Shown one piece after another: positions 27,801-39,800 of a stretch of DNA of 64,000 bases. The stretch comes from Symsagittifera roscoffensis. Lineage: Eukaryota; Xenacoelomorpha; Acoela; Convolutidae. The stretch spans positions 10,251,206 through 10,315,205 of the forward strand of contig NC_087069.1 of NCBI RefSeq assembly GCF_963678635.1. The letters run 5' to 3'. The translations under genes were made by a program, and so were the position numbers. The stretch's first letter is position 1. Each line of letters begins with the position of its first letter. The notes below the pieces were generated by a model. The model searched no databases. It was given only the letters and a program-made list of their open reading frames with translations, and had not been told where the DNA came from.

Positions 27801-30800
27801 TCAATCCCCATCACAAAATACTCCAGAAAACCCCATTGGTATATTACCAGAAACCCCTACGCTTCTTTCACAACGTAGCACCTCAAGCCTACCATCAGAT
27901 TACTTAGGTTCAACACCAACATCTGAACAAATACGTGAAAATCCCTTCAATCCCCCAAACCAAGCATCACGACTACCATATTGGACAACACATTCATTCA
28001 CACAAGGTGAACCAAATTTAATCAATGATCCAATAGATATTTCTACGGATACAACAACATCCTCATCACTACCAGAAACATTATCACTACCATCAACACC
28101 ATCAATAAGCCAGATTTCACCACCACCTTTTAACTTAAATTTCCCAAATAACCTCGACGCTAGATATCGAGAACAATCATCAACAAATATTCCTTTAAGA
28201 CTAGACTGGAATACATTCACAGCACCTCCACATTATTTGGACAACACCTAGAAAATAACCGACTCCACAATTGGGCACTAAATAGACTACAATATAGACA
28301 AGACATTCACGAAGACATTCGTGCTCATAACATCCAAATACTCCAACAAAATAGTCTACAATTAAAATTTGAAATCACGGTTAAATTAAACAACATTACT
28401 CAACATCCCTATCCATTAAATCCACCAAATATAACAGCTCAATCCCTACCACCACCATTTATAACAACTGAAGTAATATACAAATACGACAGATATACCA
28501 AAAAGACAATTGGTTACATCACATTTTATAACCCATACTCAGGATTGTCATACACATGTATATTCTAAAAATTTTAATTTTTCTCCAACTCCTTTTTCTA
28601 ATAACCTCAAATGAAAACATAAACCCTTCCCCCCGCACAGGACCCCAAGATTTATTAGTAACACATTACGATTGTGAAGAAAACGAACAAAAAACATTAC
28701 ACAAATATGCAATAAATCAAGTATCACAATGCGAAACAGAACCACAAGCCATAGAAACTACAAATGTAATCGCAACACTTTATTCAAAAGCCCGAGCAAC
28801 AACAGTTATAGGATATAAATTCACAGCAACATTTTCTGAAAAGAAAGTACATTGTTCACAAGTTTCAAATGGAAATAAAAACCGACTTGACCATGAATCA
28901 TTCTACCAGAGTAATATAGAACGACTTTTACATCTCAATCCCGAAGATTGTAAAAACGAGTTACTCAGATTAAATATCACAAGAAATAAAAACACAGATA
29001 GAAAACTAGTATATTTCCAAGTTTTTGCAGATTCTGTACATCAAGCAGAACTTGAAAGATATCAAGGACATATAAAATTAGATGAAAAATACCCATACAA
29101 CGGCGCACACGGAAGATTAACTTATGATATACACGATAAACACTGGATACCACACATTGGTATAAATGACCCATCAAACTGCAAAGCAGACACAAAAAAT
29201 AAAGGATATCAAGAAATCATGTTTTTTGATTGGAAAATACAACTCGAAAAAATACAACTCACACGCGATTTATCCGACAACACAATGATCTATCAAGGAA
29301 TTCGATTACCTTGTAAAAACGATCAAGGCTATTGTGACCCTACAACACGAACACAAGCAACAATTGTTTGGTTCCCCGAAGATACATGTACAACATTTCA
29401 AGTAGCAAAAATACACGCTCGTATGATAAAATTTCACGAAAAATATTTTATACAATCAATTCCATATGAACAAGTCCATCCATCACGAAAACTAAGTTCT
29501 AATTTTAGAAACATAGACAATATAGAAAATAAATTGACACGTTTTCAAATATATCAAGAAACAGAACTTGCATGTAAATACAGAAATCCACTTCACAAAA
29601 CACAATACTCCGAGATATTAGTTGAATACGAAAAAGGATTCGACATGACCACTGGAAAAGTAAAGATCGACCCATATGCAACAGGTCATCCTCTAAATGA
29701 AGGAACATCATACATACCAGTTCATTTTCAAAAAAATACAGGTCAACCTGGTGGACATTTAAAGCCCAAGACGATCAAAGTACACGTTTACAAGAACTAT
29801 CACAAATGAATAGTACATATTTCGGTAATATCCACTATGATATTCACTTAGATATGAAACTAGACTACACGATTAGCCGAATTTTTCAAGAAATGTCACT
29901 CTCCGAATTAGAAACACTACACCAACTATGCGAATTAGAAAGAACACAAATATTACAATCACTTGCACTAGCAGTATTAAAAATACCCTACGCAGGATAT
30001 TTACTATCAGGAAATAGATCAAATTTTTTAGACTACGAAGGAAACATTTTATGGTTTTATACTTGTACCAAAAAAGAATAAGAATATAAGAATAAAGTAC
30101 ATTTCGTTGACACACTTTCAAGAAGAACCTATTTCTGGGATACCGCAGTCCCATGTGGATCAGAAAATAGCCACAATGTAGTACAACTAAACCCTGATGA
30201 AGATAAATATTACCTTCTTACCCCATATCCCACATTAATGCAATCACTCAAAAAATTTTCACCTGAAAGCATTAGAGCTATTGCTCGAAACCCAAATATA
30301 GACTTACAATCAATTGGCATATATTCGAAATCCGATATACAACATCACATTAGAACACAACAATTCCAAGAATTATTAACACAATTGGACACAATACAAA
30401 GACAATCAATTGACCAAAACTTACGCAAACTTGCCGAAACCGCAGGATTTGCAGACATCTATACGCAAGACTATAGCGGATATTTTAAAGACATTAAAGA
30501 TTATATATATCTAAACGGTGAAAAATACCGTCCCCAAGATATATCACCTATCAATATTTTTAGCTTTGTTACACTCAAGAATGAAATTCTTGATTTTCTA
30601 GGATGGCCCTACTACATCTTAGAAAAATTGACTATTTTATACGCAATGTTTAACTTTATTGGATTTCTTTTTTCACTCTTAAAAGGAATCTATAACACAT
30701 GTGCTATACACACACAAGTCAATAGACAAGCAAGTGTAGCACGCATACTATTTGCAGGATTTTTTGGAATTTTTTCTACATCAATAAACAAAATTCTTTT

Positions 30801-33800
30801 AGATGCACAAATAAAAGAATACAACACAAAAATAGCAACAAGACAGAACACATACGACGAAGAACATAACAATGTAGACACAACGCCAACAGCACCACAG
30901 TTACCACCCCTACCACATAACCATCCATTATCCCTAGTCCCACGTAATTTTCGAAACTTAGCAATAACACATAATCCAAATTTTAGACAAACCATATCAC
31001 AAAGTCCCATCCAACATATAATGACACACCACTCACAAGATGAAAATACCTATGAACAAATTGTAGAACAACCCCATACCACCGCTTTTCAGTCTCAAAA
31101 TAATAATTTTTTTAGCCCACGATGAGCCGACAACTTGGATCCCTACACCGTTCAAATTCCCATCCAACCAACCTCACTACTCCAATTACAATAATACCAC
31201 TTTTTGCTTTCCCGCCACCCGATTTCCCAACCAGTAATGTAACATCAGGCACGAATTCCGATACTAATTCACACATCTCAGTTTTATACTCCACATCACA
31301 ACTCAATAACCCGAATATTGAAACCCCCGATGAATTTGCCGACTCTGAACCATCTCCATCCAATAATTTTCACACCAACCCCTCAATTTTTTCCCAACCC
31401 CCTTTTCAACCAATGCTACCAAATAACCCTGTCCCCGCCAATTCTACACCCTCTTATGCTTCCCAAGTCACTCCAACCTATTCTTCATATCATTCAGACC
31501 GATCATCCAATTCTCCAGATACTCCCCAAATCTCCCCAGAACTAGATAATTTTATTACATTACAACAACAACCCTACCACCTTGACACCCCCACCATAAA
31601 TCAAATTTCATCCACAGTAGATTCATCCAACCCTCCTAACCCTACACCCTCTTCAATTTATACCGAATCATTAGCACCATCATCCACATCTACTGAATCT
31701 TCACTCAGCACTAATAGAGCTTACCGCAATTTTAAAAGAAAGTTCCCCAACCATCCTTTCCCAGCAAAACCAGGAACAGCCCGTGAATATATAAATCACC
31801 CAAATCACACTAATACAAAAGAATTTTTAGCTATCACCTTACCCTCATTTCCACAATACACCTTAAACACCCCTCACGGCACTAACGAAACACGTAACTT
31901 TGTAGACGAACACGTTTTAATGCCTACCCTTCCTTGGACCTCATATTATCATTTTACTAATCCCCTTTGCCTACCTTTATCTGACACTCACATCGATATA
32001 GAACGAAATAAGGACATGCTATATCGACTCACTACACCACTAACACCTAGACAATTTACTTAAATCGGATATAAAAAATCACTAAAAACATACACTGCAC
32101 CCCGAGCTAACGAATATACGCTAGAATATTACGATCATAACATCATCAGAACTAACCAAGATCAATTCTTAGACGACGATCGCTTCGCTAACCCACAAAT
32201 CACAGAAAAATTTTTCATTAAAACACAATATGTTTTTACACTCAATATATTTGATCGCAAATTTGACCACATCATAGAAGCACTAACAGACACGCAAGCC
32301 TACGAAAGTTTTAAAGAACGCTTCCAAATATTTTCACTAACCTTTCATTTCCTTGCACCACATGAAAGAGATTTGCACTGCTCACACGATATTATGTTGC
32401 GCACTAAACAAACTCACACATATACATATTATCGTTTTATCCAAAATCACTTCGACCTACACACTCCCTCCAGACAACCACACCACCGTTTTCAATTCAT
32501 CAATTCCAAATACACCTCACCATTCTTTCTTAACTTCACATATTGCATTAAAGATACTAACCTTCATGGTATTCTTCGAAATTATGATCCCATAACCCAA
32601 ATGTATATTTTTTGTCCCATCACCAAGACCTTCAACGCAGAAGAATCCCGACCCTTCCTTCTCCCACACGAATTTGTTCAACCTATAGAAATCCCCGTTT
32701 TAGAATTCATCCACAACACTACATTCAATCACAAATTATATAATCTAATCCAAAACACACCTTATGAGTTTGCAGTTGGCACTGAAGAACTAACCACCAT
32801 TAAAGCACTTCAATTGCTTTGGCCACTGCTTCAAACTAAAAATATCATCCGCATCTTAGCTAAATTACTAACAACTTCAGATTTCATCCACGACATCTTC
32901 CCCCACGGTTTCTTCCCCGACGACTAACAGGTAAGTATGAATTATACATATTATTAACTAATTAAATTAAAATTAGAAACTAACCAATCTTTATTCATGT
33001 CTTCTTTAAAATTTTAGCCTTCATCCAACGATCATCTGAAAAATTCACAAAAGAAAATAAAAATTGAAAACTTCTTCAAACTGTTTAAAAAACTCTATTA
33101 ATTTTTTGCACCAAACAATTCAATAAAAATAATACCAATGAAGTAATTTAATTTATAATTTTTTTCCCAAATGCAGTAAATCTAATAATGATGAAAATTT
33201 GTAACTTAATTTTCCCCAACAACTAGCAGTAAATTTGAATTTCTATGTAATAAATTGATAAAACGAAAATGCAGTACTAACCTTTTGATATTTCCATTCA
33301 TTCGCACAAAGATTCTATCCACACTCGCACAGCTCGCCCACGAAGAATTGTTTAAAATAATGAATTTCAGTTTCAAGCTTTCACACTCAACAACTCTAAC
33401 ACACGATAACAAGTTTCAAAACTTTCCTTTAACCCGGTTGGAAAGGAATTATATACTAAACAACACTAACCAACGCAGCTTACTAAACACCACAAATCAT
33501 AGAATAACAGCATGACTAAGAAAAGGAAACCAACGGTACCCAAACCGGATTGACCCAGTTTAAAACTGGATAATTTATTCTTTTGAAGACTATTATAAAG
33601 TCTAAGAAAGAAATAATAAAACACAAAAAAAGTCGAAAGACAAACCCATACCACAAACAATTTGATTTTTGAAAAAAGGACACAACCAACAAAACATAAG
33701 AAAAACCACAACAAACCCAACATAAAACGTTGTCACATAACAGGACCTCTCACAAAAACCGCATGCAATCATACTCCCACTCCTGGCCTAACCCACCAGA

Positions 33801-36800
33801 AGAGGACGTCCTGAGCATGCTCTATAGCCGGCCTAACCCACCGCGCTACATCCACGCTTTGTGACCACACTCCTATTTTTAATAAGAGCTACTCAAGGGT
33901 GAGTAACTCTTCAAAATAACCGAACTAAAACAAAAAGCTTTTGTGAAAACAACTAACCAAAATCATAACTAAAACATTAAACTAATAAAAATTTTATAAA
34001 ATGTAAATTATATCTTGCAGTATATAGATCAGCATACAACACCAAAGACGAACATCCAAAGACAAGATGACCCCACTACACTCGAAAAAGAATGGCCAAC
34101 CACAATCAATATGCCGCCCACAATCACAACTCAAAGGATTTAGAGTACGACTTGACTTCGCAGAAAAGGACTTCATTGAACTAGAACAATGACCACCTCG
34201 ATGTTCAAGTATACGTACAGATCCGAGTAACCAGGCATCCCCTCCACACACAATCTCCACGCCATTCCCAGACAAGGTCAAACTCAAAAGAAGTTCTCTA
34301 CATGAAACGGAAAAACCTGTCATAGCCAACCATTTTGAAATCAGATTTGAGTTTGTTGCGAAAACCCAGTCGTTGTCTTGAGAAGACACAACGATTGAAT
34401 CTGGGACTTCTCTAATAAGAAAACCCAGAAGAAATAAGATGTTCGCCAAATACCAACGTCCATCATCCATCCTTTGAATTGCAGAAAGACTATTCTAAAA
34501 AACTCTGTAAAACCCGGATGGGTGGAACCTGATCTAAACTACATTTTATGATTGGATAAATTAGATATTTTACCACTGTAAAGTATTTAATATTAACCAA
34601 TCATGATCCATCTAACTAACAACCCACTTATTTGTAAGTGCTGAAATTACTTGTAATTTCAGCACCAGAGAGATTTGAATTTAACTTAGAAATTAGTTGA
34701 CTCTCCAAGAAGACTTCAGCAGCCGCAATAAACCAGTATACCCTAGATCTATTGAGCCTAGCAGAGACTAGTTAAACAACCTGAGACTAGATAGTATAAG
34801 AGTAAGATTAGGATCGGTATTAGACTAAGAAGTTGCACGAATCTATCCGGCCGAAAATAAGATAGCGTGACGAGCAGACGGTGTACCCTATCCGAAATTA
34901 CTCTATGAGTTATACACTTCGGTCCTAACTCAGTACTTCACAAAGCGTGTACTTCATGTAGTTTTTCTTTGTAAATTATTTTCAGAAGTTGTACAGTTCA
35001 AGTTTCTATTTAGTTTTGCATGGAATTTTGAAGTGCATTTTTGTCTCTAGAGATTTTTTCGTTCTCCAGTCTATTTATCATTTTCCTTCCCAAGCAAAAT
35101 TTCCCTTACTGGCTTTGTTAATTTTATCCGATAATTTAGTGCTTCTTTTTTGAAATTTTTCCATTTTTATTGTCATTATTTTTTGTAAGTTTGACCTTTT
35201 TCGTGTGCTCTTCTGTCAGGAGTATTAGTGAAAGCCATGGTAATTTCTTTGAACAATTTGAGCGGTTTGATGTCCTGAGCTCGAAAATTAAAAGATATTT
35301 TACCATTCATCATTTTTTTAAAAAAAAAGTCTGAGGTTTGGAAATTGCCAATTGTTTTTATCAATGCGCGAATTAATTCGGTTCATGTGTAGCCTGTGTG
35401 GTGAACTTATCAAGCTCAAAATTAGTTTCATGAATTCAAGCAAACTTCATGGTCTCATTATTGCGTTAACAAACGAAAAACAGATGACCCTGTTTTTCAC
35501 ATTGCGTGTTTGTGAATTTGAAATTCTGAAAAAGTTTTCATTCAAATTTTTTCAATGGTTCCAGTTTCTGTCACGACACCATTAATGAACGTAGTGAGTA
35601 CTCTCATTTAGATTTTGGTGTTTTAAGTTCACTTCATTTCCATTGTTAAAATGAAGGAAAAGTTCTATCGAGCAGAAAAAATGTAAAGGTCACGAAAAAT
35701 GTGATCAACTTCTAATTCCGAAAGTGGGTTTTAATTTTCAGACTTTAGCGCGAAATTGTTTTTTTGTCTATTGGTCTCTTTTTTTTCTCAAATTGGGTAA
35801 GTTTTATTTAAAAAAAGCACAAACCATAAATTGTTCGTGAAATTATAAGATCAGTAAGGGCGTATGTTTTTTCTTTAAAATTCGAAAATTCAAGTTTTTT
35901 CAAAAAAAAAATCAAGTTAGTTTTTTTTCTTTGCCTTGCGTTCTTTACTCTTTTCCAACTGCCAGTTGGCTATGTTTGATTTTGCTTGTGATTGCTGAGT
36001 GCATTTTCAGCTCTGTGTAAAAATTTAGATAATCAAACTTTTTATGTCAGTTTCCCTCTAACATAAGTTGTCCTTTAGTTGCTTAATGAGATCGATTTGT
36101 TTATTTCGGAACTTTTCTGCATGTTCGATTGTCGTCATTGATAATGAAGTTAAGATAATCAATTCATAGATGTCATTGTTACTTTTTTTTATAGGTTGAC
36201 CATTATTCGTTCAGTACGTTGTCTGGAATTTGACTGATTTTGTGGTTAGTATTCTCTATTTTAATGTTTAGTTTTCTCTCTTTGATCTCCTATTTTTCAA
36301 ATGTTTTCATGGTCGGCTGTCGTCGTTGAGAATCGTGTTCACCATCTTTTCGTATTCAATTCTGCCTTCGCTGTCCACAAACTGACCCAGAATGGCCCCC
36401 GACTCCTCCCCCGACAGCCGTTCTCCCAGTTTTTCTAGAATGTTCTGCACGTCAGAGATTGTGATCTGTCCGTTGCCCTCGCGGTCGAACGCTCTGAAAT
36501 CAGCACTGGTTTGTCAAAAGCTAGTTTGTCAAAAGAACTTGTTGTTAGCGTTTTGATAAATAGAGAAAAAGTTCAGTTTTCGAGCTTTTTTGGAACGTCA
36601 AGACTCAAGTTTGGCAAACATTTTTGCAAATTTCTTTTTTTTTTTAATCGACCCGACCCCCTCCCGACCCAAAGGGCAGTAAATTTTTGGCGCTAGATCT
36701 GAAAGTTTTTCTCAAAACGCCAATATACACTTATTTTGAGGGGTGGGCGCGCCAAAAACGCAATTTTGGACGTTTTTTTGAGAAATTTGCCTGCGGTGCA

Positions 36801-39800
36801 GCAAATTAGTTCCAAATAAGGTCTTTAGAGTGATTTGGGAGAGCTCAGAAAATCATTTATATCGACCTGAATAAAAGGTCGCGAAACTTTAGAATTTCTT
36901 AAAAATTATAATCTGCCCCTTGAGAAAATTCTAGATCTGCCCCTGCAACTAAAGTTTCATCATTTGAGGTGTCTAATTTATCGATTTGTTTTTGATATTG
37001 AGCCAAATTTTCAAAAGATGCAAATATAAATTGCAAATTTGTTTTGTGCAAGCGGCGGTCAGTTGATGTAATCCATATTATATTGGGGATAGAAGATTTG
37101 TTCTTTGTATGTTTTTAGGGTTGATAATTTGATCAAATGTATAAAGACGGTACTCGATAGGCATTTAACTGGCCTTTTTGGTGTTATTCCGAGATGATTT
37201 TTTAAAGTGTCTATGAATTTTTTCCATCTAATTTCTCATGTTGATTTTTTGCATTATAATTTGATTTTTGAATGTTTTTTTTAGTTTCTTTAAGTTTATA
37301 GTCATTTATTCAACTGTTTGTCGGCTATTCTTTTATTTGTAAATAAAATCAAATTGTTTTATTGTTTTTTACAAATGAGTGAATAAACACCCCCCCCCCC
37401 ACCTGAATCCAGACACGATCTTGTCCTGTCCGTAAGTGTCTGCCCTCTCCTCCTCCATTTTGATCACACTCTGCCACATGGGGTAGAAATCCTCGAAGGA
37501 GAGTCTGTCCTTGCCACTGTTGCTAGTCAGGGTGGAGATCTCTTTGTTGGTCGGATTCGCACCCAGAGAGCGGGAGACAGTGCCGAAGTCACCCTGAAAT
37601 CGGAATAGTAGCTTACAATTAATGATGCATTTCTTTCTCAAGAAAGGAACAATATGCTTGAAGTTTACGGAAATTACTATTTTAAATTTATTGAAAGTAT
37701 AATTTAAAATCAAAAATATAATTATATAATTTTAAAAATTTTCGGACGAACACAAATAAGACGAGTTAGCAGCCTATCAAGTGTTTTTAGTGGAATCAGT
37801 GGTTGTTACACGGTTTGTGTATAAAGCGATCAATTATGTTGAAAACTCGTTATTACTTTGCACGCCAAGTTTCGGTACAATTCGACAACGTAAACAAAGA
37901 TTCTACATTTGAAAATTTGGATGTGAAAGGAAACAAGGCCAGATATTTGTGTATATTTTTTGAGGATATTTATTTTTATATCCAATTTTCAGTTAATTTT
38001 TAATTAGGGAGTATTTATCAGAATTTCTAGTCTCTATCCTAAGTAGTTGCAGAGAAACGGACAAAAATATTTAGGGCTTCATATCCAGATTTCATGAATC
38101 ATTTGCAGCTGTAAGAAGTATTATCTACATACACTTCTTTTATAAGATTTTTACGATATCAGTTCACTCACAGAAAAACCGCTGTTTTACTTTTTGTTTT
38201 GCTTTTTTCAGCAAAATTCTCGAAATTTGTTCTGGTTCAAATTTGATTTTCAAGGTTTGACTTTTGATCGTAAGAAAAGGAAGACAAACTCCTCTATTGA
38301 ACAGCAATAGCGTAAAGGTCACAGAATTGTAAACGTGATCGACTTCTAATTTAGAAACTGGATTTTAGTTCTCAGATTTCCCTGCGGAGTAAAGTTTTTA
38401 TCTATTAATCCAGCTTTCTCAAATTGAGTTAATTTTATCAGAAATTATCAATCATGAATTAATCTTGAAATTCAAAGAGCTCGCGGAATACAAGTTGTAC
38501 TTAAGAAAATAGCAATCAGCTTAGTGTATTATTACGAACCTTCTTTTTTCCTAACCTAAATCGCAAGTAAAAGTTGTTCCTTAAAAATCACTAGGTCGCA
38601 GGTTCGAATCTCCGGTGTAGCCGAATTTTTGCTAAGTCGAGACTTCTTTCTTTTTTTAATTGCACTTTATAGAGCTGCTTTTCGTCGTATTTTCTCTATT
38701 GATTGTGAAGCGAAGCTTCGCCTCTGTGAGTAAAGTTTTCTGAATTTGGGTTTGTCTTATTAAAAAAGTGTCAATTATGAATTGTTCTCGAATTTCAAAA
38801 GACCACATATGTTTAACTTTGAAAATCGCAAATTGAAGCTTTAAAAATATATATTTTTTTGTTTTCTTGCGTCCGTTGGCTCTTTTCCAATTGTCTATTG
38901 GCTATTTTTTCTTTGCACTAGGAAGTTTAGTGTATTAATGTGAACCTACATTTTTTCAACCGAAATCGCAAATATAAATGCTCATTAGGTGGCTTTTTTG
39001 CTATAATCACGATCTCTAGCATTGGAACTTTCATAGCATCTGTTATCTTCGTTTTTTTTGTGGCAAGTTTTAAGCTCTTGCAAGGCGTACGTGACCGAGT
39101 AGGAAGAATGTGAGACTCTTATTCACGAGGTAACTGGTTCGAATCAGTCGCGTAGCAAACGTTTTACTAATTTGAGGTTTATTTCTGCTTGTTCTGATTA
39201 CACTTTAAAGAACTGCTGCTTTGTCGCCTCTGTGTCTAAAAACAAGAAGCGCAATGTATCGGTTAGACGTATGTGATTTGTTATGCTGTTTTTGGTTTCG
39301 CGTAAGCGCGGCGTAGTTTGACTAATTTTACGTCTGAGTGTCTCAATTTTTTGGCAACAATCTCAAATTCTCTTTCAGATGTTCTAGCTTCTTTTGTCAG
39401 ATTTCTTGATTCCCTGATACTCTTCGATGCTGATTTTTGTTGTGCTGAAAATTGAACAATCTAACTCGGGACAATCTTAAAAAGATAGAAGCTGTAAAGA
39501 ATTCTCACATTGAAAAATCCTCAAAATTAACTGGTTTTAATTAGTACTTGTTTCGTTTTGTCTAAAGCATTTAGCTTGCCTCAATTGGGAATTGGTAAGT
39601 AACAATGAATGAAGTGATGATTCTCATTTGCGTCTTTTTTCTCGGCTTTTAAAAAGAAAGTACTAAAAGCTGATCAAGCTCAAATTTGATTTTTGTTCTG
39701 TTTTATTTCAACTTTTGTTTTATTTCAAGTTTAAATCAAGTTCATTTGCTGAAAAGAATGCGAATTCTTGTCTCCATTATTCCAATAAGTTTTTGAAAAG

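Larger units (their letters stand above)
16046..34932 (+). mobile_element. 18.9-kb Ty3/gypsy-type LTR retroelement with accessory and envelope-like ORFs
   Basis: The boundaries are direct: two LTRs (16046-16493, 34523-34932) starting TGGAACC and ending CTCA, and GTAC immediately outside both (16042-16045 and 34933-34936) as a 4-bp target duplication. Domain order protease-RT-RNase H-integrase plus the GPY module places it with Metaviridae. The usual size is 5-10 kb, so this is exceptionally large. The extra length is a 1.25-kb leader, two ORFs before Gag, four 3' ORFs and a 1.6-kb 3' region. It lies in the same orientation as mLST8 inside its intron. The plus strand is strongly A/C-rich and G-poor compared with its surroundings. 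Confidence 0.95.
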
